From Porodaedalea pini (taxonomy: Eukaryota > Basidiomycota > Agaricomycetes > Hymenochaetales > Hymenochaetaceae), in contig NBAY01000036.1 in the NCBI GenBank assembly GCA_002794775.1, forward strand, positions 372,001-436,000: 64,000 nt of DNA, in the 5' to 3' direction. Below, piece after piece: positions 34,101-45,619 of the stretch; position 1 is the stretch's first letter; the number at the start of each line of letters is the position of its first letter. The notes beneath the pieces are model-generated. The model was not told where the DNA came from, ran no database searches, and worked only from the letters and a program-made list of their open reading frames with translations. The position numbers and the translations under genes were made by a program.

Positions 34101-36750
34101 GGTGCGCGCTCGGCACCCGTCGAAGAGGCGAGCGGAGCAGATGAGGAGAAAGGTCAGATGCAGGCGCAGGATGCGCTGCGACAGGAGGAGACGCCGGAGC
34201 AGGTGGAACAGGCGCTCGATGAGGCGGCGACGAAGATGACGGATACTTTTTCTTGGGAGAACCTGCGATACACGGTTCCGATCGGCAAAGGCGAGACACG
34301 TCTCTTACTTGACGACGTTTCGGGCTATGTTGTCCCCGGTAAATTGACCGCGCTCATGTGAGTCATGCGATCTAGAAAATTTTCTTTGCTCGGAATGCTG
34401 ACATTTTCGCCTCACTCGAAGGGGTGAATCTGGTGCTGGAAAGGTACGTAGGAGTAGACGAATTTTTCGCGAAGCAAATATCTGATTGCATTCTTTAATA
34501 GACCACACTTCTTAATGTCCTTGCGGGTCGCACAGACATGGGGGTGATCACCGGCGATCGCTTCGTAAACGGCCACGGATTGCCTCACGATTTCCAAGCT
34601 CAGACGTATGTATCGTTTCTGTAATTCAGGTAGGATTTACACGTTAACAGATGGATTGCAGCGGTTACTGTCAGCAAATGGATACGCATCTGCCCGAGAC
34701 GACCGTCCGTGAGGCTCTTTTGTTTTCCGCGAAGCTTCGCCAGCCGGAGTCCGTTCCCCTCGCCGAGAAGGAAGCCTAGTGTGTATTTTTGTTATCTAGC
34801 ACTGCATCATGTTTGCTTGATGCTGATGTTCATCCGATACTAGCGTCGAAACCTGTTTGAAGATGTGCGGCCTGGAGGCATATGCTGACGCCATCGTCGG
34901 ATCACTGAACGTCGAACACAAAAAGCGGACGACGATCGGTGTTGAGCTGGCTGCGAAACCAAAGCTTTTGCTGTTCTTGGACGAGCCGACGAGTGGTCTG
35001 GATAGTCAGTCTGCGTGGGCGATCATGGCGTTCCTGCGGAGCCTGGCGGACCACGGCCAGGCCATTCTCTGCACGTGAGTTTCTCTGCGCGCTTCGACTT
35101 GTTGAAGTGCATCTGACGAATCTGACATTGCGAATAGTATCCATCAGCCTTCGAGTGAGTTGTTCCAAGTCTTTGACCGCCTGCTGCTCCTCCGGAAGGG
35201 TGGGCAAATGGTGTACTTTGGCGATCTTGGAAAGAACTGCACGACACTCATCAACTACTTCGAGAAGACCGGTGCGCGCAAGTGTGAGCCTCAGGAGAAT
35301 CCGTGAGTATACTTTATCTTTACACCTCCGTTAGCTGTAACAGTGTTGACGCTCCGCAGCGCTGAATGGATGCTCGACGTGATTGGTGCGGGCGCAACAG
35401 CGACGACAACTATCGACTGGCACAGCGCATGGGACAAGTCAGAGGAGGCCGCCAAGTTTAAGATTCAACTCGACGAGATTCACGTGGAAGGGCGCAAGAA
35501 ACCACCGGTTCAGGCGACGCGGAAGTCTGAATTCGCGACGTCGTGGTTTCACCAGCTTTACGTGCTCACGCTGCGCGCCTACCAGGCCTATTGGCGCAAC
35601 CCGACCTATATCATTGCGAAGCTCTTCTTGAACGTCGCAGCCGGGCTTTTCATCGGGTTTACATTCTTCAAGGCGGATGACACGACTCAGGGAACGCAGA
35701 ACAAACTTTTCGTACGTGCCAGTCCGTCTTCACGACCTGCAGAATTAGTGTTGACTGAGATTCGATGGCGTACAATAGGCGATCTTCATGTCGACAATTA
35801 TTTCTGCGGCGCATGCCAATCAGCTGCAAGTCGTCTTCATAGACTTCCGCAACATTTACGAGGTGCGCGAACGCCCGAGCCGGATGTACAGTTGGACGGC
35901 ACTTTTGACATCTCAGCTGTTCGTCGAACTCCCGTGGAATATCTTCGGCTCCTCGCTGTTCTTCCTTTGCTGGTATTGGACTGTTGGCCTCTTGACGAGT
36001 CGCGGTGGGTATACTTATCTCATGTTCGGCATTGCGTTCCCGTTGTATTATACCACGATCGCGCAAGCCGTCGCGTCAATGGCGCCGACTGCTGTCATCT
36101 CCTCCGTGCTGTTCAGCTCCTTGTTCTCCTTCGTCATCTCCTTGTAAGTTCACCGTTTATGTTTTCGATAATTGCAAGGATGGAAGGCTGATGTATCGCA
36201 TCGAATGTAGCAATGGTGTCTTGCAGCCGTTCGCGCAGCTAGGCTGGTGGCAGTGGATGTACCATGTCTCGCCGTTCACATATCTCATCGAGGGTCTTCT
36301 CGGGCAAGGTTCGTTCTCTTTCTCCCTTACCCTTCCAAAACTCCTATCTTACATACGCATACCCTACTCCAGCGATCGGGAAGTTGCAAATAAACTGCGC
36401 ACCGGCTGAGTTCGTGAAGGTCACACCGCCAAGTGGCCAGTCATGCTCGCAGTACATGGGGCCTTACATCTCGAGTGTGGGCGGATACCTCAACCCGAAC
36501 GCGAGTGATTGCGAATACTGCGCTTACCGCACGACGGACCAGTTCCTTGAGAAATCGTTCAATATCTTCTACTCGCACCACTGGCGCGACTTCGGGATCT
36601 TCGTGGCGTTCTCGGTCTTCAACGTACGTATATCCGCTGCCTTTCCTCACCCCGCTGAGATATGCTGATGCTCATACGCGCGCCCCTCTTCTTTAGATTT
36701 TTATGATCTACGTATTGACGTACCTCTTCCGCATTCGTTCATGGCGCTAG
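31157..36750 (+). CDS. PDR-type (ABCG) full-size ABC transporter
   Basis: Plasma-membrane drug/xenobiotic efflux pump with the (NBD-TMD)x2 layout. The N-terminal 150 residues are disordered. NBD1 has the PDR-type degenerate Walker [18 protein letters not shown] (Cys in place of Lys), signature [15 protein letters not shown] and [16 protein letters not shown]1 follows ([40 protein letters not shown]). NBD2 is canonical: [17 protein letters not shown] split by an intron, [19 protein letters not shown] and [20 protein letters not shown]2 has [28 protein letters not shown] and [20 protein letters not shown], and a Cys-rich last loop ([13 protein letters not shown]). It ends [17 protein letters not shown] before TAG 36748-36750. 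More than a dozen short introns all resolve in frame; for example, the apparent stop after EKEA at about 34779 is a donor (TA/GTGTGT). Intact. Substrate unknown. Confidence 0.93.
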
Positions 36751-37188
36751 ATTGCTTCTTCCTCATCTTTTCCTTCCGTCTTTCCTAGTTCGATTTTTTG
36801 TTTCAGAACCTCAAATTCACCATCCGTAGATGCAACAACCGTCTTCAAAGTTTCCTCTTAAAAGGCTTCCTAAACATTCCTTACTCATGTCTTAACTTAC
36901 CCATTTTACGGACGCTCAGTGTGGCTAGTCGGATAGACCAATAATAATCTTCAGTTAGTTGACTGGGGATGATGATTCCGTTTCGCGTAAATATGATAAT
37001 AGAACACCGAAGTTGTATCTAAAAGATTGTTGTTAATCTAGCCTATGTAATGATGATACTTTAACCATGAACTTCCGTACTTGAGTGAGGTATCGATAAT
37101 GTATTGCTTGATCGAAGGCTATGGATACAGTTGAGAGGAAAGGGACGAGGAAATCGTAGTTATAAATGTAATAGGTTCAGAGAGCCGC
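36751..37188. other. convergent 3' spacer (ABC transporter / DUF1996)
   Basis: About 440 bp between two converging genes. AT-rich, no ORF of note. Confidence 0.5.
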
Positions 37189-38750
37189 TTAGGACCTGGC
37201 GCCTTCGGTGGGAATTACGGTGCCGTCCACGGGAAGCGCGCCGGAAGGTGCGATCGAGCCAGATGCCGATGTCGCAGACCCGTGCCCCGACGCAGAAACA
37301 GACGACGAAGACATAGCAGAGCTGCCTGAGACGCTACTCGACGATGTAGCATTCCCATTCCCTCCTCGACTTCCAGGCGACAGTCCCTTAATAGCAGGTG
37401 TAGTGAGATTGGTGCATTTACTCATGGCGCCAGTGAAGGGTACAGGGTTGCACCCGGGCAGCACGGTGAGCGGGCCGTTGATGTCCTCCTCAACGACGCG
37501 TGGGACGGCGCAGGAGGACGCGCGGGTTTTGTTGATGGACGCGACGAAAGACGGGCATTCTGATTCGCAGAAAATAAGAAACAATCAGAAGGATGAAGTC
37601 AGGAACTGAATTTGACGCCCTGGAAAACACAGGTATCAGACGTACGTTCGACGTTCCCGAAGAGGTTGCCTGTACATTGCTCGACGGCAGCCTGCAGCAC
37701 GTCAGTATCCCATCCATTCACAAAGTCAGTGTGAAAGGTAAGCCCTGTTTCGTCCCCAGTGGAAAGGACTACACGTCATATTTATCAGTATTAGTCCTCT
37801 GAAACTCGTCTTTTGAGATAGAGAAAGAGGTTGACGAGACGTACCCCAATTCTTCACGCCAGATACGAACTCGAACTTGCCGGTGTCCATTCGTGGAATA
37901 ACGTGATAAGCTGATCGTCCGTAGAATCATCATATCAACTCCCTTTCTTGCATGCTTTCGAACGTACCTTCACTGGATGCGATTCTGGACAATCGCCTGA
38001 GTCCGGCGCGCTTCCCGACGGATAGGCCATGTGGCTTTTATGGTCCTCAGAATCCAGATTCTTTCCATCCCAGCAACTCGGAAACACCACCTGCGCACGT
38101 AGCCCGTCTGGACACGCGTAGTTTGGGAACTCATTGGTCGTCGAGCTCGGCGCGGTCGAGTTATTGTAAGAGAGACAGATGAAGTTGATCGCGCGATCGG
38201 CTTGGGAGGAAGCGTAGTAAGAGATGCGTGTGGCGGAGCCCGCTAGCATGCGCAACCCAGCGGGGAACCCAGTAACGTTTGTTTGTGTGGGGCCAGTACG
38301 TTGGAGATCTAGAGGAGCTTAGCTAGAGGAAAGAGAAAAGGAGAAAATGGACGGGCTTACAGTAGGTGTTCACGAAGGAGATTGGGACGAGTGTATACGT
38401 GTTATTTTCGTGATTCTGACAATACAACTGTGGAGCCCAGTAATTACTATAACACATGGCATATGAACTCAAGCCACACGCAATTCCACGCGAAGCAAGA
38501 TACCCACCTCATATCAGCCTGTACAGGTGACGTCGTACAGTTCTTGTCTGCACGGAGCGACTCAAATGAGATATTTGGACCAAAAAAGCACTGGACCCGA
38601 CGATGGTATGCACATGTGATGCGACGGCGCCGGGGAAAGTATCGGGTCGAGCCGGTCCTGCGTCAGCGAGCTATGGCTAAGGATCCAGAAGGCGTGTACC
38701 TGCGAGGACAAAAGAAAGACCAAAGCAATATACACGAGAGAGCGAGACAT
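37189..38750 (-). CDS. secreted DUF1996 protein with Ser/Gly-rich tail, three apparent one-base losses
   Basis: The start at 38750 gives a signal peptide (SLVYIALVFLLSSQVHA) then FWILSHSSLTQDRLDP. DUF1996 landmarks follow in order: SHVHTIVGSSAF (other frame), SNYWAPQLYCQ, FPAGLRMLAGSATR, FPNYACPDGLRAQVVFPSCW, DGKNLDSEDHKSHMAYPSG, CPESHPVKLITLFHEW, GLTFHTDFVNGWDTDVLQAA and LPGCNPVPFTG. The C-terminus is about 60 Ser/Gly/Ala-rich residues with no obvious GPI site. The frame loses one base at G4 38632-38635, at A6 38582-38587, and at CC 37887-37888. Each is a homopolymer, so assembly error is more likely than decay. Family members are secreted fungal proteins of unknown activity, many linked to the wall. 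Confidence 0.8.
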
Positions 38751-39820
38751 TTCATACTTGAAGAATCCAAGAGAAGAGGAACAAACGACTGAATGAACTA
38801 GCTGTAAAACAGGTGGGCGATCTAAAGAGCTGCGGATATGTATGCTTCTTAAGAGGCTTGGGTGACCATGGTTCAAAGGAGTGGCAGCGGGAACGCCGTC
38901 CGATTACATTTCAAATTTTGTCTGTTTGCTCCTGGAAAAGTAAAGAGGGGGCCACCTCTGACTAGCCTGGTAGCAAGGAGAAGGTCCGAAGGGTTTGGAG
39001 AGCGGTTTGCAGCATGTGTTCGCCGCATTATAAGGGTCGAGGCAAGCGCGAGAACAAAGGTGAGGAGGATACAAAGCAGGATATACATATTATCTCTCAT
39101 CTCAGGAGAAAGGCAGAGATGGCTCCGGCCTTGCTTTATGATTACATTCCATAGAGATTATGTTCTTGCTGCTAGCTGGAGTTGTACGTTTGAGATGATA
39201 GTTTCCTGAAAAGCAGTCAAAAGAACAACTTCAAGCCTGAGAAAGTATTAATCGCCGTCGCCGTGAGACTGAATGTGTGACGAGCCGGTGCGTGGGATAC
39301 CTATGTCACGCACCTTTTACCACTTTCGGTCCCGCACGCGCATCATCTCTTACTCTTTGCAACTCGAACATGGCAACTGAGCCGTTCACCTCTGTCCCAC
39401 CATGACGCGTGCAAGAGACTTCTCTCATATACTCTTTCATGGGGCCAGGGCTAAAATGGTCGCGGGAGGCCAATGGAATTTATGCGGAGTGCAAAGCCTA
39501 AACCTGCCAGTATGTGGTACAGTATTATTAGCCACGGAGTAAACGGAGGTTATTGAACTAATCTTGAAACACGGGCGCTTTCTATGAACTCAGTCCGAGC
39601 TGCGGATTGCCTTAATATTGGCATCAATTTTCCTCCAGAAACTCTGAGCGGTTATCCCTTGAGCTCCTGGTTACAGACTGCGTCTCGGACCTTCAGCAAG
39701 AGAAAGTCAAGGAACTCAAGCTCCCTTCATTTGTCTCGCCCTCTGCATCTCAGTAAGTTTTTTTAGAGAACAGGAACGCACTGGCCCCACTTACATCTTC
39801 TCAAGCGACATGAGTCTGCG

Positions 39821-40030
39821 GTGCTGCAAGGCTATGAATGGACCGTCTTCCATTTGTTGTCAAAGAACGTGCTCAAGGCTGCCGTGCCAGCACCTTCTGA
39901 AAATCCGAATGGCGATTCTCCCTGGTTCAGAAGAACTCCTTCTGTTCTTCTGGCTCATGAAGTGTTAATCTCTACTTCTCAGTCTCTTAATCTGCCTGTG
40001 GTCGTTCAACGCAGATTTCTCTTCACCTAG
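39821..40030 (+). CDS. possible coding fragment, unrecognised
   Basis: An open frame reads VFHLLSKNVLKAAVPAPSEN and continues to VVVQRRFLFT and a TAG. A possible 5' exon lies at about 39600-39750, with a GTAAG donor at 39759. The amino-acid mix looks protein-like, but no family is recognised and the model is incomplete. Confidence 0.2.
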   Translation: MLQGYEWTVFHLLSKNVLKAAVPAPSENPNGDSPWFRRTPSVLLAHEVLISTSQSLNLPVVVQRRFLFT

Positions 40031-40107
40031 CCTGCCTCTATGTCGAAAGAGCGATGCATGCAGCCATCACGAACGTGCTAATCTAACTACGCATATCTCG
40101 CACTTCT

Positions 40108-40144
40108 GGGGATCGACCCCGCGCAATGCGATCGCGCGATCCCC
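40108..40144. other. GC-rich hairpin
   Basis: ggggatcg at 40108-40115 is the exact reverse complement of cgatcccc at 40137-40144. The loop is itself rich in cgcg. It stands alone in an intergenic region about 430 bp before the sc15-like gene. Confidence 0.5.
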
Positions 40145-40572
40145 AAGTTATATGAGTATGCTCCGCTGGTGTAATTGAACATATTGCGGTGCAAATTTAT
40201 TTTGTCTTCCTCACTGATTCCCCGATCCACATCTCCGGATTAAACTCTGATTTACCGCCGTGCTTACAACCCTTTTATTTAAGGACTAGGTTCTCATACA
40301 GGCTACGGCGTTTTTTGCACGCCCAACCCCGACGGGGGCGCCCTTTCTTGCGAGCCGTGAGGTCATGGCCTTGGATTGTGTTTGATTTCCCTTGTCTGAC
40401 GCCATTTTCCCCGTCATTCGTTCAGGCGTTTGTGGGCAGTCTGGGTTTGAATACTTCACAATGTGTATAAAAGGAGGTCGCCCATGATGAGAGTGAAAGC
40501 AAGCAACCTACTGCATTGCATATTTCTCTTCGAGTCCCTCCTCGCCTTCGCCTCACTCTACTACAATACACC

Positions 40573-41323
40573 ATGTTGTTCACTCGCGTTGTTCCCTTCT
40601 TTGCGGTCTCCTTGAGCTTCTGCATATTGGCACTCGCTAGCCCTGCCACCACCGCACTCGAGGTCGCAAAGCGTGACAACGCGGCGATTGAGAGCGTGTT
40701 CACGACGCTCAAGGCCTCGACGGACTCCATCCTTCCGCAGATCCGTATGTTCTTCCCCCTTCTTGAGACTCAGTCGTACTGATATGAACGGTTCATGCAG
40801 AGGGTGTTGCAACGAGTGGAAACGCGACCGACGCAACCGTGACACCACTCATTGATGAGCTCGTCACTGCTCTCGATACCGCTACGAGCTCCCTCTCGGG
40901 CCTCTCAACTTCTTCTCGCGTCATGATGAAGCGACAGAGCGAGGATGACATCGCGACGCTTGTTGCGGGTATCGTCACTGTATGTCTGCTCTCTTTTTCT
41001 TCTAACTTTTGACAAGGCAATCTAAACGGTCGACCACAACAGGACATCGCCAATGCGCTGGATAGCCTACTCGACACCGCGTCCACTATCCCGGACCTCG
41101 GCACGCTCTTCAGTGGCATCGACACCTCGCTCTCACAGGTCCTCCTCGGGCTCGAGATTCTCCTGTCCGGCGTCCTCAGCCTTGTTGCTAACCTGTTCGT
41201 CTTTCTTCCTCCTCCTGCACTTTCTGTGTTGTATTCTAACGAAAGAATATTAGTCTCACGGACGTTGCGGGCCTGCTCAACCAGCTCGCGCTCGGGCTCA
41301 CGCTCGGAGCTCTTGGTCTCTAG
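40573..41323 (+). CDS. small secreted sc15-like protein
   Basis: Four exons: 40573-40744, 40801-40979, 41043-41194 and 41254-41323, all in phase. The product is about 190 aa. The signal peptide is MLFTRVVPFFAVSLSFCILA, with cleavage near ALASPA. The mature part has a Kex2-like KR and mostly amphipathic/hydrophobic repeats rich in Leu, Thr, Ser and Asp, with no Cys: LIDELVTALDTATSSLSGLS, DIATLVAGIVT, DTSLSQVLLGLEILLSGVLS and a C-terminal LLNQLALGLTLGALGL. The layout resembles Agaricomycete sc15-type secreted proteins linked to aerial hyphae and fruit bodies. That match is from memory; a generic small secreted protein is the fallback. Confidence 0.7.
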
Positions 41324-42024
41324 TTTATAGCACAGACAATTCTATGAAATGAACACCCGGACGGACACATTCTGCATATAATCACCCGGATTTTTTTTCT
41401 CCTTTGTATACATTCATTCGGACGATGCGCTTGTCTTCGAACACCGTTTTAAATCCTTTTGTAGCGAAGATTGATACGTTCGCGCTTACTTTTTGATGCA
41501 TTGTACCGTACTCTGTACAAACCTATTTTTTCTCGGAGCTGTACTCGAGATACTCTCGGGCCCTTTCCAGACGTCCAGAGCACGCGAATAAAAAGGAAGC
41601 ATTTCAGGTTTCGATCATCGACGATCGTTCCGAGAGATTTTCAAGCTTTCAGGAGTGATTTACGTGTGCAGCAGATCTGTTCTTAGTCCGAATTCGAATA
41701 TTATAATGCCTGAACTGGGAAGAACTAAAAACCCTGAAAACAAACCCGAGGATCAATGCTTTCCTTCAGATGATAGTCTCTGTTTAACAAGCCTTTCTGC
41801 GCACAGGTTCACTGTACTGTTGAATACTTGGGATTTACCTGCATACATAGACATCCGAGCCGACAGATTTCATACCGACGCACTGAGACCATTCGGAATA
41901 AGGATGGGAAAGTGGTCATAAACTACCAGTCTAAAACAGGCTGAGTCTGCAACCAGGTGGATGAATCATGACTGCTGCTTACCTTGTCGAATTTGTATCG
42001 GCCTGTCTTCACTCCTTGATTTCA
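41324..42024. other. intergenic, 0.7 kb
   Basis: Between the sc15-like gene and the 3' end of the DUF7704 gene. Short plus-strand ORFs only, nothing recognisable. Confidence 0.5.
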
Positions 42025-42531
42025 TCATTTCTTCTTCACATTCCTCTCTGCAGAACCAGCGCCAGTACTCGATTGCACAGATCTCCCTTCCATTCCGACT
42101 CCAAATAAGAACGCCAGCCGCATCGACGCGCCGGCATACACGAACCCAACGCTGCCCCACAGCATCGCATTCCACTCCCACACCTTCCAATACGCGTCCA
42201 GGCCGAGTGGCGCCATCGTCAACAGATGCCCGAAGTCTGCGACCAGCAGGCAGAATAAGAGACGGCTCCAGGTGCGTCGCGATGTCGTAGATGAGAGCAC
42301 GAGGTGCTCGTTAAGTGCGAATAGAAAGTAGAGGTTCGAGAGCTGGTAGAGCGCCATTGCAACTTGAGGCGACGGGGGCGCCAGCAGTGTTATAGGGGAG
42401 GACAAGGTGAGAAGCGAGAGGTACTCTGCTGGGCGGGCGGCGTAGAGAGCACCGAGTAGTGCTGAGACCGGCTCGATGTAGATAAAGAAAAGGCGGTATG
42501 GAAAGAACGGTATGGCGTTTCCTTCCTCCAT
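42025..42531 (-). CDS. DUF7704 four-helix membrane protein
   Basis: Intronless, 168 aa, from the ATG at 42531. Four hydrophobic segments are visible: YRLFFIYIEPVSALLGALYA, VAMALYQLSNLYFLFALNEH, WSRLLFCLLVADFGHLLTMA and WNAMLWGSVGFVYAGASMRL. The last is followed by AFLFGVGMEG and a basic tail ending KKK. The order IEP-S..GA.YA, Q..N.YFLFALNE, LL..DFGHL and WN...GFVY.GA.MR is that of fungal DUF7704 proteins, typical length 140-170 aa. Function unknown. The C-terminal KKK could be an ER-type dilysine signal (inference). Confidence 0.8.
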   Translation of the reverse strand: MEEGNAIPFFPYRLFFIYIEPVSALLGALYAARPAEYLSLLTLSSPITLLAPPSPQVAMALYQLSNLYFLFALNEHLVLSSTTSRRTWSRLLFCLLVADFGHLLTMAPLGLDAYWKVWEWNAMLWGSVGFVYAGASMRLAFLFGVGMEGRSVQSSTGAGSAERNVKKK

Positions 42532-43151
42532 TACTTAAAAGGTGCAACGCTATTCCGTTTCGCAGGCAGTTTAGACAGGTCGGATTTGCGTGGAAGTTGA
42601 AGACTTTGTGAGAGATATACTCAAGATTCTCACATGGGACCAGCTGTGAGCGAGTCTTCAAATTCTTCCCAGGCTGTCCTAGTGCTATATGTAGTACATT
42701 AGCTTACAGTGGTCGAGGAATAGGAGGAAAAGAACTTACGGTATGTAGGATAATGCACCCAGGCAGCCGAGATTAATATTGCTCGAGCCTCAGGTCACAG
42801 AATGAGTACCTGCATTATTAATATTGTTCAAGTTGTCATAGTGAAAAACTAGTCATGTGATCGTGCTATTCTACGCGTTGATCAAGTATCGCCCTTCTTT
42901 CTTTAGCAGAGCTATATTCTCTTCGCACTATCAATTCTCCTCACTTGCAACAAATCCCTATCTGCTCATCGGCGTGCTCACGTACATGAGGAATGACAAT
43001 TGTGTCTCACAGTACTTGTAAATGAAGCGTGGCCGAATCGCGATATAAAACCAGACCAGTCAGGGCAAGTCATATCGTGATAGTGCTTTATGTTATGCTA
43101 TTGCATCACTGCTCAGCGTGGCATTATCTTTGAAACTCTCTCGATTCGAGG
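42532..43151. other. intergenic, 0.6 kb
   Basis: Divergent gap between the DUF7704 gene and the F-box gene. No ORF or repeat of note. Confidence 0.5.
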
Positions 43152-44022
43152 ATGTCCCTGGACGACGAAATGGAAAATTTCAATCAGCTCAAAGATACGA
43201 CGGCCACCCTCATCTCAATCTCGAGGTCACTGGGCGACGGAATCAATGTTCTGAAGACTGAGCCGCTCCCTGCATCCTTCCACCATGGCATAAGCTCACT
43301 CCCAAGCGAGGTCCTTGGGTGCATATTTGATATGTCATCTGATATCTACTACCAGGGAGACGCATCCTATGGTTTGAAAGCCAGAATCCTGGTGGACTTT
43401 TCTGGCGTGTGCAAGGCTTTCATAAGATCATGCGTTCGCAGCCAAGGTTATGGCCGTGTATAACTCCACACCGAAATGCTGCAGACTAAATTCGCCGGAG
43501 CAAGAGTGTCCAACCATTGTTAGAGATCAAAGAGTACAGGAGAAATTTTTCATTCTAGATCTTTCCTCATAAAAAGTGTTGGGTCACTCTGGATGTCGCT
43601 GTCTATGATCATCTGGAGCTGGATGAAATGATAGAAATCCTCCAGGACTTTCTCTCTCTCTCAACTCTCGGCCTTGATCTCACGCTCAAGGGCTGCAAAA
43701 TGCGTATACACGCACATATATAAATTGATATGTTAAATAACCTTAACACAGACACATAAACAAATTAGAATAAGCAGGAAGTACCAATATGTGTACGAGA
43801 ATATTTTGACATGGCACGGTGAACTAAAGCACTCTGCAGCCAAATGAGCGAGTGCACCTAAAGGCAGATGCCATTGCTACTGACCTTGCTGGATTAGAAT
43901 TGTTACTGGCCCTCACCGGTTCCACGTTTTCTATCCGAGATGTTGAGGTTCTGCAACTGCAGTTAGATGGGCCTCGATTCCATAGCATCCTGGAGTGCTT
44001 ACCGAACTTCTGGCATGTCTGA
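43152..44022 (+). pseudogene. F-box protein gene, broken
   Basis: The N-terminus has an F-box-like ISSLPSEVLGCIFDMS and a following VDFSGVCKA. At the TTT of 43418-43420 the family-like continuation (FHKIMRSQPRLWPCITPHR) is one base out of frame. Further coding traces appear downstream: LDVAVYDHLELDEMIEILQD at about 43590, and HLKADAIATDLAGLELLLAL to NFWHV at about 43857-44022. No coherent set of introns links them. Agaricomycetes carry very many F-box genes and relics. It is either a pseudogene or a live gene with sequencing deletions. The last bases overlap the 3' end of the opposite-strand gene. Confidence 0.55.
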
Positions 44023-44523
44023 ATTATCTGCAGCGAACGACAAGTTGGAAGTTGGCGAGTCTGGCTCAGTCTGTGCCTTTGTCACCTTTCCGCTTCCACG
44101 CCCCTTCTCGGCGTTGTCATCCTTCTCGTCGTCGCTATCAGAGTCGTAATCGAAACTGACGATAACGCCAATGACAGGTTCTGTAATGCATCCACACATC
44201 CTCTTCATAGCCCCCTTCCGCTCCCGCTTCTTCCATTCGACCTTCTCATTGTATTTTTCCAGGTACGCCGCCTCCAGGATGCGGAGCTTCTCGCGCGCAA
44301 CATGCCTGTTGCGGAGGCAGATGACGGCGCCGATACTGGATGCGCCGCCAGTGAGGGCCAACGCCCACAGATTCGCGTAAATATTAATGTTCCATGTCGC
44401 GTCGTCAATCTGCTTTTGCTTGCGTTTTATGCTCTTCCTGTGTTTGCGTTTGTCGGCGCATTTTGTGGGCACTTGGAGCTCGTAGCGGCCCCGGCGGAAG
44501 AAGAAGAATTGTTTGAACGTCAT
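43999..44523 (-). CDS. small basic protein with one membrane segment
   Basis: Single open frame, 174 aa, from the ATG at 44523. The N-terminus is aromatic and basic (MTFKQFFFFRRGRY), with a Lys/Arg cluster (ADKRKHRKSIKRKQKQ). A likely membrane helix follows (LWALALTGGASSIGAVICL), then a charged helix (EKLRILEAAYLEKYNEKVEW). The tail is acidic (DYDSDSDDEKDDNAEKG). No family recognised. The ordered basic, membrane and acidic regions argue for a real gene, but no splice or homology evidence backs it. Its end overlaps the F-box relic on the other strand. Confidence 0.45.
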   Translation of the reverse strand: MTFKQFFFFRRGRYELQVPTKCADKRKHRKSIKRKQKQIDDATWNINIYANLWALALTGGASSIGAVICLRNRHVAREKLRILEAAYLEKYNEKVEWKKRERKGAMKRMCGCITEPVIGVIVSFDYDSDSDDEKDDNAEKGRGSGKVTKAQTEPDSPTSNLSFAADNSDMPEVR

Positions 44524-45619
44524 ATTGTAGAAGCGTTGGATCGATAGGACATCAACAGGTGGCCCGAACCGAAGCTAGCTTTTGTTAGGTAGAAGAGGGA
44601 GGTGGGTAGTTGAATGGTGGTTTGCGCTCTCCGGTCCTCTTTAATGTGAATCTTTCATACTCACCGAACGGTACTCGATTGAATCTGAAACTGGTTTTGA
44701 TCAGACTGGGAGCTATAGGGTGCACGTTGCCAGCGCTAAGACCCGACATATCACGACACTGCTCGCACAGGAAACGGTCGAAACAGCGGGAGCAAACCAG
44801 CGGATTCCTCTCATCGTGCTAGAAAAGGAGACTATTTCTGCCTACGTCTAAGACTAAGCAAATCGTACACCGCAAGGCTGATGCACGATGACTCAATATT
44901 AGCGTTTTCTATGAAGAGGCGCTGGCCGACGCTGAAACTACGGGGCTTAAATTTGAGCGACATAGTCGAGTTTCAGCTAATGATAGTGAGTGCTCAATAT
45001 AGTTTAGCGGCGGCGCTGAGCTCCACGACTAATCTTCGTTCAATGAGTGATAACACCGACCTTCGGCGATATGCACCAGAAAATCAATGAGAGTAAGAAG
45101 ATATTTCACTCAGGTTTCAAGTTTCCGTTAAGCAAGGTGGTGCCAGTGAACACACAGTATATACACTTTCCATCCTGTATACTCCGCGTAAGCATACCCT
45201 TGAGAGAATCAAGACAAGTAAAAGAGGGACTGGCCATTTAAACACGATCATTTGCGTTGTCTCCGACGGTTTCGCAGCTTTTACTCGGAGAACTTGACCC
45301 TCGGGCCTTGGGTTGAGTTGAACGTTCAATTTCGGAGATTGTCGTCCGAGCCGCCTAAAACAAGTCTCAGAGAGGGTCCACAAACAAGAGCGACGCCGTG
45401 ACCGTGCGAATTATTTACGCGTCCTCACCGTTTCCGAGACGCGCTTGCGAGGCTCAGCACGACACTCCAGCTTCAACCACGACTGCTGCAGAAGCTACCC
45501 GCTTGTATCTTCGATCTTCTGCATGCAACAAACTCAAAATATCGCTTTGCGAACCTCTGCTATAATTCCCCTTCCCTGCAGCATACCTAGCTCGCTCCGA
45601 TTCGAGCACGCATATAGCC
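44524..45619. other. 1.1-kb region upstream of RPD3 copy 2
   Basis: Several ORFs of 60-90 codons on both strands, none with recognisable features. Probably the promoter of the deacetylase gene. Confidence 0.45.

Larger units (their letters stand above)
38751..40572. other. 1.8-kb intergenic region
   Basis: Upstream of DUF1996 and of the sc15-like gene. It contains a weak coding trace at 39584-40030 and the hairpin at 40108-40144. Otherwise nothing recognisable. Confidence 0.45.

Noticed and set aside
34740..34790. apparent stop codon inside the ABC transporter after EKEA
   Set aside because: The TAG is part of a TA/GTGTGT splice donor; splicing to GATACTAG/C restores Tyr and the conserved [13 protein letters not shown].
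31157..41323. ABC transporter, DUF1996 and sc15-like genes between the two deacetylases as a secondary-metabolite cluster
   Set aside because: No synthase, terpene cyclase, P450 or other biosynthetic enzyme is present.
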